From the NCBI RefSeq assembly GCF_008065135.1, contig NZ_CP042914.1, positions 5,747,404 to 5,811,403 of the forward strand: DNA of 64,000 bases, given 5' to 3'. Below the pieces are notes generated by a model, which worked only from the letters and a program-made list of their open reading frames with translations, had not been told where the DNA came from and did not search any database. Positions 42,742 to 51,497 of this stretch are shown here, one piece after another. Within the stretch, counting starts at the first letter, position 1, and each line of letters opens with the position of its first letter. Source of the stretch: Roseimaritima ulvae. GTDB lineage: Bacteria; Planctomycetota; Planctomycetia; Pirellulales; Pirellulaceae. Both the position numbers and the translations under genes were made by a program.

Positions 42742-43037
42742 CTGACTCTAACGGAATCTATGTATGGGCCGAACAAAGGCCAGCAAGCGTTTAACCCGTA
42801 GCCGCAGGAGGCTGCTGACTTAGTCGTGGAGCGACTGATTCGGCAGCCTCCGCAGGCGCAGGCGTCATCGTGCCCAAGCGTAGAAGTCGACGCGATTCGT
42901 TCGATATCACCGACAAAGTCGCCAACATTTTCGCTTGCCCTCGCCGACGCCTGCGGCTAGGGGTTAAACGATTGCTCGGTTGCGCGAAGCCTGACCATTC
43001 GTTACCGGACGCGTACATAGATTCCGGTAGAGTCAGC
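42742..43037. repeat. MITE-like element, long copy
   Basis: Ends are inverted repeats (CTGACTCTAACGGAATC at 42742 and its inverse ending 43037, 22 of 23 matching). The inner arms are also partly inverted: GTTTAACCCGTAGCCGCAGG near 42788 matches the inverse of CCTGCGGCTAGGGGTTAAAC near 42950. The centre holds a nested palindrome (GGAGGCTGCTGA...CAGCCTCC, about 42807-42851). 42932-43037 matches 6074-6182 in reverse. Confidence 0.8.
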
Positions 43038-43050
43038 AAATTTCAAATTT

Positions 43051-43539
43051 TCAAATCTCAGCCCGTCTCGTCAATACGCGGAATTCGGTGGGCACGCTGT
43101 CACGCTGCGTCTGCGGCACTTTCTCCACGTAGTCGGTGGCGAAATCGCTGAAGTCCAGCTCCAGCCGGGTGTCGCCGGCGACCTGGGACCATACTAATGT
43201 CCAGTACACCGTGTCGCAGTGCGGCAGCAGCAGCCGATACACTTCGGCGCCTCCGACCACATAGGCCTGGGGGGCCTGGCGACAAATCTCCAGCGCCTGC
43301 TCGACCGAAGCGGTCCTCACGCCGGCGGCCGTCCAGGCCGGATCGCGGGTGAGCACGATCGTTTGCCGGCCGGGCAACGGGCGACCGATCGAATCATAGG
43401 TCTTGCGGCCCATTACGATCGGACAGCCCATCGTCAACTTCTTAAAACGCCGCAAATCGCTGGATAACCGCCAGGGCATGTCCCCGTCCAAGCCGATCAC
43501 GCCTGCGGGCGTCGCCGCAACGATGGCCGCCAATCCCAT
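43051..43539 (-). CDS. folA: Dihydrofolate reductase
   Basis: 162 aa. Reduces dihydrofolate to tetrahydrofolate with NADPH. Visible motifs: GLDGDMPWRLSSDLRRFKKLT (substrate Asp in SSDL), GRKTYDSIGRPLPGR (NADPH-binding), VVGGAEVYRLLLP. Normal length. It is 43 bp downstream of thyA, the expected partner, since thymidylate synthase produces dihydrofolate. Start ATG 43539. Confidence 0.96.
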   Translation of the reverse strand: MGLAAIVAATPAGVIGLDGDMPWRLSSDLRRFKKLTMGCPIVMGRKTYDSIGRPLPGRQTIVLTRDPAWTAAGVRTASVEQALEICRQAPQAYVVGGAEVYRLLLPHCDTVYWTLVWSQVAGDTRLELDFSDFATDYVEKVPQTQRDSVPTEFRVLTRRAEI

Positions 43540-43582
43540 ATGTCAAACCCGTCCACTGAAAAAATCGTCCGCTGAAAACCCG

Positions 43583-44377
43583 CTAAACCGCCACGGTGGC
43601 TTTGATGTGGGGATGCGGATCGTAGTCGAGCAACTGGAAATCTTCGTATTCAAAATCGAATACGCTGGCCCGCTGCTTGCTCAACCGCATTTCCGGCAAC
43701 GCCCGCGGCTCGCGCAATAACTGCAACCGCGCCTGCTCCACGTGATTGCTGTACAGATGCACGTCCCCAAACGTGTGGACAAATTCGCCGGGCTGCAAGC
43801 CGGTGGCGTGGGCCATCATGATCGTCAACAGGGCGTAACTGGCGATATTAAAGGGCACGCCCAAAAACACGTCCGCGCTGCGTTGGTACAGCTGGCAACT
43901 CAGCCGGCCCTGAGCGACGTAGAACTGGAACAAGCAGTGGCACGGCGGCAGCGCCATGTGGTCGACATCGGCCACGTTCCAAGCCGAAACGATCAGCCGG
44001 CGGGAGTTGGGATTGCTGCGAATCGCGTCCTGCACGGCCGCGATCTGGTCGACGGCCTGGCCATCGGGCGTCTGCCAACTTCGCCACTGCTTGCCGTACA
44101 CCGGCCCCAGTTCACCGTTTTCGTCGGCCCATTCATCCCAGATTCGGACGCCGTTTTCTTTCAGCCAGGCGATATTGGTTTCGCCCCGCAAGAACCACAG
44201 CAGTTCGTAGATGATCGAACGCAGGTGCAGCTTTTTGGTGGTCAACAGAGGAAAGCCCTGTTGCAGGTCGAACCGCATCTGACGACCAAACAGGCTGCGA
44301 GTGCCGGTCCCCGTGCGGTCGTCGCGGACGACGCCGGTTTCCAGAATTTCGCTCAGCAAAGCAAGATAGTTTTTCAT
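43583..44377 (-). CDS. thyA: Thymidylate synthase
   Basis: 264 aa, exactly the E. coli length. Methylates dUMP using methylene-tetrahydrofolate. Catalytic Cys in [11 protein letters not shown]; dUMP-binding [35 protein letters not shown] and [19 protein letters not shown] are family blocks. The ATG at 44377 fits the family start; the 14 extra in-frame codons upstream do not. It is 10 bp downstream of a methyltransferase gene. Confidence 0.97.
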   Translation of the reverse strand: MKNYLALLSEILETGVVRDDRTGTGTRSLFGRQMRFDLQQGFPLLTTKKLHLRSIIYELLWFLRGETNIAWLKENGVRIWDEWADENGELGPVYGKQWRSWQTPDGQAVDQIAAVQDAIRSNPNSRRLIVSAWNVADVDHMALPPCHCLFQFYVAQGRLSCQLYQRSADVFLGVPFNIASYALLTIMMAHATGLQPGEFVHTFGDVHLYSNHVEQARLQLLREPRALPEMRLSKQRASVFDFEYEDFQLLDYDPHPHIKATVAV

Positions 44378-44387
44378 AGTGTCTGTC

Positions 44388-45065
44388 TTACCCGCCCAGT
44401 TCCGGTCCGGCAATCGCACTCAGCGTCCAATGCCGGTCGCTCGTCTGCTGCACGGCCTCGCCGGCCAACCCGAACTGCACGGCCATCTGCCGGGCTTCGT
44501 CCACCGTCAACGCGGCGTGCAAGGATTGCCGCAACAACTGCCGTGCCTGCTCCGGGTGGTCCCCAACGTGCTCGTCCACCAACTGCTCCACCTGCTGCTC
44601 GGTTTCGGGGCGAAATAGATCGCGATGAAAAACCCGGCCGCCGGGTTTGACCAATCGCAGCGAATGCTGCAGAGCCAGGGCCGGTTCGGGCAAGTGGTGC
44701 AGGATACTGTTGCTGATCACACAATCAAACATCTGGTCGGCAAACACGTCCAAATCCTTGACCTGCTCGTGCTCCAACTGAATCCGCTCCAACAGCCCCG
44801 CGATGTCAACATTCGCCTGGGCGCGTTCCAACATACTGACCGCCGCATCGATGGCCATTACACGAACGTCCGGCAGCCGCTGACATAACAGAATCGGGAT
44901 GCGAGCCGTCCCGGTACCAAGATCCAGAATGTCGGGGCCCACGCTGCCGGTGGCCACCAGGTCGTCCACAAACGCCTGATTGACCGCCGCGTGATCCATG
45001 GCGTCGTACTGCGCGGTTTCCGTAACGTCGTCGTTGAATTCGGGTTCAAGTACACGCGTAAGCAT
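44388..45065 (-). CDS. Class I SAM-dependent methyltransferase
   Basis: 225 aa. Motif I is [15 protein letters not shown] (about 46-60), an acidic residue follows in [11 protein letters not shown], motif IV is [14 protein letters not shown], and [13 protein letters not shown] is the post-motif strand. The substrate is unknown. It starts at ATG 45065, 16 bp after the permease stop, and is followed within 10 bp by thyA, so a permease-methyltransferase-thyA-folA operon is likely. Confidence 0.82.
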   Translation of the reverse strand: MLTRVLEPEFNDDVTETAQYDAMDHAAVNQAFVDDLVATGSVGPDILDLGTGTARIPILLCQRLPDVRVMAIDAAVSMLERAQANVDIAGLLERIQLEHEQVKDLDVFADQMFDCVISNSILHHLPEPALALQHSLRLVKPGGRVFHRDLFRPETEQQVEQLVDEHVGDHPEQARQLLRQSLHAALTVDEARQMAVQFGLAGEAVQQTSDRHWTLSAIAGPELGG

Positions 45066-45081
45066 GGCTGTTGGTTGTTGG

Positions 45082-46752
45082 TTAGTGAGACGAAGCCGGG
45101 GAATCGGGCTGAGGCATTTTCGACCACAGCAGCAACACCACGCTGACGGCGATGTAACCGGCGGCGTATTCGAACACCAGTGGGCGATAGGGTCCTGACA
45201 ACACGATCGCCTCCCAAGCCTGGGGGCCGAAGGGCAAGGCGATACTATTGGTTTCCAGCGGTGAATGAATGATGCCAAACAGGGTGAACAGGGCCGCCAC
45301 AGCGGACACGCCCGCGGCCAATCGCAGCTTTCGATCGATCACCGCCACCAACATCCACGACCACAACAGACTGGTCAAAATAAAACTATTGGAGAGCATT
45401 CGCAGGGTCTGCAAATCTCGTTGCACTTCGGGCAGCACTTGATCGACACTCACCGCCGGCATCATCCGGCCGGGCATGTGCAGGGCCAGGAACGCCAGGG
45501 CCGGAAGGCAAGCAATCGCGACCGCCGGATAGTGGCGTCGCGGCGTGGCGAGGAAGCTTTGCGACGAGATCTCCAAACCTACAAACACCAGGATCGGATA
45601 CACGGCCGGTGCCGGGATCCATTGATACAGGTATCCAAAGTATCCGATCACGCCGGCGGAACCGATCAGCAGCGCGGTAGCCAGCGTGTACGCCGCTCGG
45701 CCACCCATGGCTTTATACGCCGGATGGCCAATGTAGGGCGTGGTCTGGATCACTCCGCCGCTCAAGCCGGCCAGCAGTGTGGCCACCGCTTCAACGCCGA
45801 TCACGGTCTTGGTGTCGTATTCGTCGCCTCCGGCCGCGGCGCTTTCGGTGCAGTCGATGCCGCCGACGACGGTCACCAAAGCGAAGGGCAGGGCGACCGG
45901 CAAGTAGGGCAGGGCATCGCCGATGCGTGCCGTCCAGCCAAACGTCCAGGCCTCTAGCCAACGTGTGGGCAGCCACTGCGTTTCGATCGCTTCAGCCGCC
46001 ACATAGCCCGGCATCTCCAGCCACAACATCAGGTAATAAACCGTCCCGGCGACCAATAGAGCCCCCACCGTGCCGGGCAGTTGAAAGGGCAACCGGGCGC
46101 GGCCGATCAGGGCCGTTAACACGATCGCCAAGGCCACCAGACCGGGCAGCGGATAGCTGAAGATATGCAGCAGCGGCAAGAAGCTGATCAACACCAAGGC
46201 GATCGCGGCCAGCGACCCCAACAAACCGGCTCGAGGCACCAACCGCCGCACCCAACCGCTGATCGGCGTACAGATCAACTTCAAGATTCCACAGGCCACC
46301 ACACACACGATGCCGATGTGCCAGGTGTACTCGGCGGCTTCGGCCACCGGCAGCTGCAGGTTCGTCGCGGCATGCTGAAAGGCCGGCGCCAGCACAAAGA
46401 AAATCATCCCAAAGGTACTCGGCGTATCGAGTCCCAGGGGCATCGCCGTCACGTCGTCGCGACCGGTCCGCTTGGCCAACCGCAGGGCCACAAAGAAAAA
46501 CGCCAAATCGCCCAACAGCACACCGATCGCCGTGCCCGGCACCATGGCTTCCACAACAAACTGAGCGGGCAGCCCCAACATCGCCAGCAGGCTGACCATC
46601 AGGATCAAGCCCGCCACGTTATCCAGCATCAAGCCAAAGAAAGCGTTGACATCGCCCGGCTGGGCCCAGTGATAACCGCCGGATCGCGGTGTCCGCCCGG
46701 AGCCAGAAGGGTCGCCGGACGAGGGGTCGATAGGGGGGGCCGTGGCTGACAA
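45082..46752 (-). CDS. NCS2-like permease (xanthine/uracil/guanine type)
   Basis: 556 aa, about 12-14 TM helices. The central segments PFALVTVVGGIDCTESAAAGGDEYDTK and GLSGGVIQTTPYIGHPAYKAMGGRAAYT resemble the NCS2/AzgA family substrate-binding region. The only start before the first TM is TTG at 46752; later ATGs would remove the first helix. A nucleobase substrate fits the thyA/folA neighbours but is an inference. Confidence 0.78.
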   Translation of the reverse strand: MSATAPPIDPSSGDPSGSGRTPRSGGYHWAQPGDVNAFFGLMLDNVAGLILMVSLLAMLGLPAQFVVEAMVPGTAIGVLLGDLAFFFVALRLAKRTGRDDVTAMPLGLDTPSTFGMIFFVLAPAFQHAATNLQLPVAEAAEYTWHIGIVCVVACGILKLICTPISGWVRRLVPRAGLLGSLAAIALVLISFLPLLHIFSYPLPGLVALAIVLTALIGRARLPFQLPGTVGALLVAGTVYYLMLWLEMPGYVAAEAIETQWLPTRWLEAWTFGWTARIGDALPYLPVALPFALVTVVGGIDCTESAAAGGDEYDTKTVIGVEAVATLLAGLSGGVIQTTPYIGHPAYKAMGGRAAYTLATALLIGSAGVIGYFGYLYQWIPAPAVYPILVFVGLEISSQSFLATPRRHYPAVAIACLPALAFLALHMPGRMMPAVSVDQVLPEVQRDLQTLRMLSNSFILTSLLWSWMLVAVIDRKLRLAAGVSAVAALFTLFGIIHSPLETNSIALPFGPQAWEAIVLSGPYRPLVFEYAAGYIAVSVVLLLWSKMPQPDSPASSH

Positions 46753-47002
46753 ACGAAGGCTCTCACTGGGTTCGCGCGCGTTCAGACTGCAATAGGTTGA
46801 AGCTGGGGCGAGCCGCTGTCAACGCTCCCCCTCCCCAGGCCCCGCCGACAAAATCCCTGCGATCCGCTCAACCATCCCGGTCGGCGTCTGGAACCCAATC
46901 GCTAACTCCAGGAAAACGCGCACCGTCGGGGGCCGGTGACCTAGTCTTGCACAGCACTGCTTAGAAGTGCTCAAGCGAGTTCCCAACCTGAGAGCAAGAC
47001 CC

Positions 47003-47740
47003 ATGTACGCAACCATCAAAACCTGCCTGCTGGCCGCCGTGGCCGTGATCAGCAGCGCCGCTCCGGCAGTCGGTGTCGAAGAACTCCTCGCCCCGCTGAA
47101 CGCCATCCCGGACCACCCCGTCGAAAGCCACCGGCTGCCCAGCGAACTGCTGCCAGGGGACGTACTGCAGGGAGAAGTGTTGCCGGGCGAACCGAGCGAA
47201 ACGCTGCTCGGAGACGGGCTGCCTGGCGAAGCCATTCCCGCATCGCCCTATGACGCGGTGCCTTTCGAACTGGACCCGGCCGTCCCCCAGATGCGCCAAC
47301 AACGCCACTACTCCCAATCGCCTCCTCTGTATGACGTCGCGCCGGCGGCACCGGAACGAGTCACCGATTCGATCTGGCCCGAATCGATGTGGGCCGCACC
47401 GGCTTGGCCGGCCTTGCGGTGGCCTTTCTCGCAGTCGACCTCGACGGCTTGCTGCGTGCCGCCCAAAATCCGCTACTGGAACCATCCTCTGCTGGCCGCC
47501 GATGTCTGCCCTTGCGGCTGTGAAGAGACCATCGAAACGCACCTCCCGGTGCCCTGCCAGTGCTGCCCAGTGATGGTCAAGGTCTGTGTCCCGGTATGCT
47601 GCAGCGGTCCGCCGCAATGCAATACCGGCCGCGACCTGTTGGGACGCAAGGTCTACGACTACTGCTGGCCCAATGGCTATCGCGTGACCGTGGTCGACCG
47701 CCACACCGGCACGCTGGTGGTGCACACCTTCAATCGCTAG
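47003..47740 (+). CDS. Secreted Cys-rich protein of unknown function
   Basis: 245 aa. A signal peptide (about 1-22) is followed by a proline/leucine-rich repeat-like region (about 50-85: LLPGDVLQGEVLPGE, LPGEAIP) and a C-terminal 100-residue domain with many cysteines (CPCGCEET, CQCCPVMVKVCVPVCC), which could be disulfide-bonded or metal-binding. I do not recognise the family. The ATG at 47003 gives the signal peptide; twelve in-frame codons upstream are not needed. Three family A hairpins follow. Confidence 0.6.
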   Translation: MYATIKTCLLAAVAVISSAAPAVGVEELLAPLNAIPDHPVESHRLPSELLPGDVLQGEVLPGEPSETLLGDGLPGEAIPASPYDAVPFELDPAVPQMRQQRHYSQSPPLYDVAPAAPERVTDSIWPESMWAAPAWPALRWPFSQSTSTACCVPPKIRYWNHPLLAADVCPCGCEETIETHLPVPCQCCPVMVKVCVPVCCSGPPQCNTGRDLLGRKVYDYCWPNGYRVTVVDRHTGTLVVHTFNR

Positions 47741-47753
47741 ATCGCGCCGTCGT

Positions 47754-47886
47754 CCGTAGCTACCGCCGCCCGTAGCTACCGTCGCCAGACGGTGGGCGGG
47801 ACGCAGGGGGGGGGACGCAAACATCCAAACTCTGGCGAGTTCGGCTACGAGCGCCGTGGACCCACGCTGTTGGCGAGCGTAGATAC
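47754..47886. repeat. Cluster of family A hairpin elements
   Basis: A partial forward piece at 47754-47770, a full forward copy at 47771-47795 (ACCGTC), a reverse copy at 47825-47849 (AACTC type) and a reverse copy at 47862-47886 (ACGCT..., one arm mismatched). It fills the gap between the Cys-rich gene and clpP. Confidence 0.9.
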
Positions 47887-47996
47887 GGGCGGGCGGGGCA
47901 AAATAAGATTTCGTCGCCCCCCGGCTTGTCAGTGGGCTCAGGATTGCGAACACTTACGCATGAAATAACCCATTCGACCCGCCCAAGGAATGTCTG

Positions 47997-48620
47997 ATGA
48001 ACGATGGGGTGTTGAGAAACAGCCACTCATACCAGTCTTATCAACGCCAACGTCAAATGACGCTTGGTGATTTGCTGCTGGAAAACCGGATCGTCTTTTT
48101 GCAAGGCGAGATCCATGTGGGAAATGCCAATGAATTGGTGATGAAACTGTTGTATTTGCAGAGCGAAAATCGCCGCAAAGACATCCATTTCTACATCAAT
48201 TCGCCCGGCGGCAGCGTGACGGCGACGTTGGCTATCTACGACACCATGAAAATGCTGTCTTGCCCGGTCGCCACGTACTGCGTCGGGGAAGCCGCCAGTG
48301 GAGCCGCCGTGTTGTTGGCCGGCGGTACCAAGGGCAAACGCTTCTGCTTGCCGCACAGCCGCGTGATGGTGCACCAACCGATGGGTGGCGTCGGCGGACA
48401 GGTCAGCGATATCGAAATCCAAGCCGCCGAAATCTTCCGCTATCGCGACGTGCTGAACGGCATTCTCAGCGAAGCGACCGGACAGGCCGTGGACAAGATC
48501 GCCAAGGACACCGAGCGAGACTTCTTCCTGCCGGCCGAAAAAGCCAAAGAGTACGGCTTGGTCGATGACATTTTGAACAAACCGCCGGGCCAGACCGATG
48601 ACGACTCGGATATTGGCTGA
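47997..48620 (+). CDS. clpP: ATP-dependent Clp protease proteolytic subunit, first copy
   Basis: 207 aa serine peptidase. Triad intact: S101 (GEAASGAAVLL), H126 (RVMVHQP), D175 (DTERDFF). The nucleophile region differs from the usual GQAASMGA. The ATG at 47997 has AAGGA eight bases upstream. It is 63 bp before a second clpP, with which it may form a mixed ClpP1P2 tetradecamer. Confidence 0.93.
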   Translation: MNDGVLRNSHSYQSYQRQRQMTLGDLLLENRIVFLQGEIHVGNANELVMKLLYLQSENRRKDIHFYINSPGGSVTATLAIYDTMKMLSCPVATYCVGEAASGAAVLLAGGTKGKRFCLPHSRVMVHQPMGGVGGQVSDIEIQAAEIFRYRDVLNGILSEATGQAVDKIAKDTERDFFLPAEKAKEYGLVDDILNKPPGQTDDDSDIG

Positions 48621-48683
48621 TCCAGGTGCCTCCCTGGCAGCTACGGTCTCTACGAATTAATTGAACAACAAGGGTTCACTGAT

Positions 48684-49280
48684 ATGGCTCCGATTCCCTA
48701 CGTCATCGAAAAGAGCGGCCGCGAAGAGCGGATGTACGACATCTACAGCCGACTGCTGAAAGATCGCATCATCTTTCTCGGTCAGCAGGTCAATGACGAC
48801 ATCGCCAACGCACTGGTCGCGCAACTGCTGTTCCTGCAGTCCGATGACCCCAAAAGCGACATCCACCTGTACATCAACAGCCCCGGCGGCAGCATTTCCG
48901 CCGGACTGGCGATCTACGACACGATGCAGTTCGTATCCTGCGACGTGGCCACCTACTGCATCGGTCAAGCGGCTTCGATGGGGGCCGTGCTGTTGACCGC
49001 CGGCGCCAAAGGCAAACGCTTCTCGCTGCCCAACGCCCGGATCATGATCCACCAACCTCTGGCCGGCATGCAGGGCACCGCCCATGAGCTGCAGATCCAC
49101 GTCGAAGAACTGCGACGGGTCAAGCGGAAGATGAACGACATCATGATCGCGCACACCGGCCACACGCTGGAAAAGATCGAAGAAGACACCGAACGCGACC
49201 GTTTCATGAGCTCCGAAGAAGCTCGCGAATACGGCCTGATCGACAAAGTCGTCAGCTCGATCGACGAACAAGCTTCGTAA
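48684..49280 (+). CDS. clpP: ATP-dependent Clp protease proteolytic subunit, second copy
   Basis: 198 aa. Triad: S98 ([11 protein letters not shown]), H123 (RIMIHQP), D172 (DTERDRF), all in canonical contexts. This is the more conventional of the two paralogues. Directly downstream of the first copy on the same strand, followed by a cluster of five family A hairpins. Confidence 0.95.
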   Translation: MAPIPYVIEKSGREERMYDIYSRLLKDRIIFLGQQVNDDIANALVAQLLFLQSDDPKSDIHLYINSPGGSISAGLAIYDTMQFVSCDVATYCIGQAASMGAVLLTAGAKGKRFSLPNARIMIHQPLAGMQGTAHELQIHVEELRRVKRKMNDIMIAHTGHTLEKIEEDTERDRFMSSEEAREYGLIDKVVSSIDEQAS

Positions 49281-49288
49281 GCCCCTTT

Positions 49289-49449
49289 CGTAGCTACGCT
49301 CGCCAGAGCGTGGGTTGCTCGTAGCTACGCTCGCCAGAGCGTGGGCCTCACCGTGACTCGTAGCCGAACTCGCCAGAGTTTGGATGCTTCCGTCCCGCCC
49401 ACCGTCTGGCGACGGTAGCTACGTCCAAAGTCTGGCGACTTCGGCTACG
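49289..49449. repeat. Cluster of five family A hairpin elements (FFFRR)
   Basis: Forward copies 49289-49313, 49320-49344 (ACGCTC) and 49359-49383 (AACTC); reverse copies 49399-49423 (ACCGTC) and 49425-49449 (AAGTC). The last contains the stop codon of pcp on the minus strand. Four different stem classes occur in this one cluster. Confidence 0.93.
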
Positions 49450-50029
49450 TGGCGACGCTGCGATGCGTTTCCAAGATCGTGGCGATCGCCGCCGCGACCA
49501 GCGGGGTACTCATCGACGCCATCATGGTGGGCTGTGCTGCAGCTTGCGCCGGCGTCAGCGGCAGATGAATAAACGCCACTTGGCTGGACAGCTTCTGTTC
49601 GGCCAGGATGTGCTGACTGAGGAACAGCGTGGCGTTACATAAATATGTGCCGGCGTGCTGCGAGACCTCGGCCGGAATCCCAGTGTCGACCAAAGATTGT
49701 CGCCAGGACTCCAGATCCAACGTCGAACGGTAGGCCGCCGGAGCGTCCGCGATCAAGGGTTGACCGTTAGCGTGGACGTTCAAACCCACCGCTTCCAAAC
49801 GGATGTGAGTCGACCCGGGTGCCTGGCCTAGATGCAGGACCAGGTCATAATTGCCGCGCAGGTCTTCGGCCAGTCGCTTACGGACGGTCGGCAGGCAAAC
49901 CGGATAGCGACGGGTGGTGATGTGGCTGGAGTCTTCCAACCAGCGGGTCAGTTCCACAAGGGCCAGCCAGCTGCTGTTCTGTTCCCATTGGTCGTATGGT
50001 TCAAAAGCGGTGAGCAGAACGCTGGGCAT
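49445..50029 (-). CDS. pcp: Pyroglutamyl-peptidase I
   Basis: 194 aa, C15 cysteine peptidase that removes N-terminal pyroglutamate. Catalytic residues are visible as E79 (HIRLEAVGLN), C131 (GTYLCNATLF) and H155 (VAFIHLP). The N-terminus LLTAFEPYDQWEQNSSW matches the substrate-binding loop, although the usual GFxPF reads AFEPY. The stop is in a family A repeat. Short for the family (about 200-215 aa) but complete. Confidence 0.85.
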   Translation of the reverse strand: MPSVLLTAFEPYDQWEQNSSWLALVELTRWLEDSSHITTRRYPVCLPTVRKRLAEDLRGNYDLVLHLGQAPGSTHIRLEAVGLNVHANGQPLIADAPAAYRSTLDLESWRQSLVDTGIPAEVSQHAGTYLCNATLFLSQHILAEQKLSSQVAFIHLPLTPAQAAAQPTMMASMSTPLVAAAIATILETHRSVAT

Positions 50030-50090
50030 CGATTTTTTGAACCACCATGTGGGTAGAAGCAGCCGCCGCGAGGGCCGGCCGCGGAGTCGC

Positions 50091-50543
50091 TCAGTTTTCG
50101 ACCGGTACGCCGCTACCCAACTGAGCCAGAACTTGAAGGACGCCGTTCAGGTGCGCCAGACGCGGGCCAAAGCGATCCACGAATTCGTTCATCACAAATT
50201 CGCCGTCGATCAAACTTTCTTCGTTCTCGGTGATCTCTTCGGTCATTTTTTCCAAGAACTGAGTCTGCACGCGGCTGAGCGTTTCGGCGGCGCTACGGCA
50301 GGCGCGAGTTAACTCGGGGTTGGCTTCTTTCCATTGCTGCAGCTCGTTGGAACGTTGCTTTTGCATGGCCACGGTTTGCTGCACCAATTCCTCCAGCACC
50401 TTGTTGGTCTGTTGTTGACCGATCACCAACTGACGCAGCAACGCCAAGGTAGCGGCTTGGGCGTTGCCTTCGACTGCACTGTTGGAGTCGGCGGAAACGT
50501 CGATGCGAAAAACGGGGGAAACATTTCCGGATTCTTGCGACAT
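50091..50543 (-). CDS. Hypothetical coiled-coil protein
   Basis: 150 aa, soluble. Residues about 35-110 are a heptad-rich helix (LRQLVIGQQQTNKVLEELV, FLEKMTEEITENEES), followed by a short C-terminal helix. No signal peptide or named domain. Start ATG at 50543, 47 bp from pcp's start on the same strand. I cannot assign a function. Confidence 0.55.
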   Translation of the reverse strand: MSQESGNVSPVFRIDVSADSNSAVEGNAQAATLALLRQLVIGQQQTNKVLEELVQQTVAMQKQRSNELQQWKEANPELTRACRSAAETLSRVQTQFLEKMTEEITENEESLIDGEFVMNEFVDRFGPRLAHLNGVLQVLAQLGSGVPVEN

Positions 50544-50807
50544 GATGAGAGCATTCCTGGCGAGATCGAGGACGCGATTTCAAACGAGTATAACCACCAA
50601 GTTTTTGGAATGTCGAGCGTCTGGCATAGCCACCGCAAATTGCCCTCCTTTAGCAATCGGATTTCGAGGAAAAATCGTTTTTTTCTGCGTTTTTCCTGTT
50701 TGCGGCACAATCCTCTCAACCCGCTCAGCCCGGCTCAAGTCCAGGCCCTCGGCGGACCGAAACCTTTATCAGTCAAAGTTTCACAGCCGGATTTTCAAGG
50801 GAGTTAC

Positions 50808-51338
50808 ATGGCCGCGACGCCGGATGCCATCGGATTTTATACGGTACAGCATTGCGAACGTGCTGGATGGACTGGCGGGTACCTGATGCTGAACGCTGCG
50901 GGCCGTCCTCTGGAGTTTCACTGCACGCTGCCCGTCCGACCCAGCCGGGCCCATGAGATCCTGTTCGGCCCCACGCTGCGAGAACACATCATCGGCGAAG
51001 CGGTGGGCAAGGCGCTGCTGCCCAAAGCCCGCTCGCAACCGCTGCTGGTCTGCTGCGACCAACCCGAAGCCCTGCACCTGGACCACCATGTGCCGGCCCC
51101 GATCGGCTTGGTCGCCGAAGCCGCCGAGGGGGAAGAAGGCCCCGTCACGGCCGACACCCTACCGGGCTACGAAGTCGTCACGATCGCCTCGTACCATTGC
51201 TTGGTGGCCAGGGAAAAACTGGATACGGTTCGCGACATCGCCACCAAGTTCGTCGACTTGCCCGACCTTATGGAACCCTTCAGCCGGATTCGCGAAGCCA
51301 TCCAAGAAGCCCAACAACAAGTCGCCCGCGCCGCCTAA
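50808..51338 (+). CDS. Hypothetical cytoplasmic protein, 176 aa
   Basis: No recognised family. The first half is beta-rich (AIGFYTVQHCERAGWTGGYL, LEFHCTLPVRPSRAHEIL, HIIGEAVGKALL) and the C-terminus is helical. The ATG at 50808 follows AAGGGAG by three bases, so the start is firm even though the frame is open further upstream. It lies 264 bp from the divergent coiled-coil gene; that gap contains a stem AGGAAAAA...TTTTTCCT (about 50671-50699) and is otherwise unremarkable. Three family A hairpins follow. Confidence 0.65.
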   Translation: MAATPDAIGFYTVQHCERAGWTGGYLMLNAAGRPLEFHCTLPVRPSRAHEILFGPTLREHIIGEAVGKALLPKARSQPLLVCCDQPEALHLDHHVPAPIGLVAEAAEGEEGPVTADTLPGYEVVTIASYHCLVAREKLDTVRDIATKFVDLPDLMEPFSRIREAIQEAQQQVARAA

Positions 51339-51347
51339 CGTGCAAAC

Positions 51348-51464
51348 CGTAGCTACCGTCGCCAGACGGTGGACGCCAGACGGTGGGCCCGACGCAAACA
51401 TCCAAACTCTGGCGAGTTCGGCTACGAGCGCCGTGGAACCCACGCTCTGGCGAGCGTAGCTACG
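51348..51464. repeat. Cluster of three family A hairpin elements
   Basis: Forward 51348-51372 (ACCGTC) followed by a truncated repeat of its 3' half to 51385, reverse 51402-51426 (AACTC) and reverse 51440-51464 (ACGCTC). It lies just upstream of the SNF2 gene. Confidence 0.92.
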
Positions 51465-51497
51465 ACAGAAACTCCTTTACCCGCTTGTGCTTCCACG

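Noticed and set aside
42397-42801. Open frames through the heptamer array (repeating ISNLKSQ and similar)
   Set aside because: A 7-bp repeat with no stop in any of its three phases is open by chance; there is no ribosome site and no non-repeat coding part.
46961-47953. 330-codon minus-strand frame with family A-like N-terminus
   Set aside because: Antisense to the Cys-rich secreted gene; it begins in repeat sequence and has no family features.
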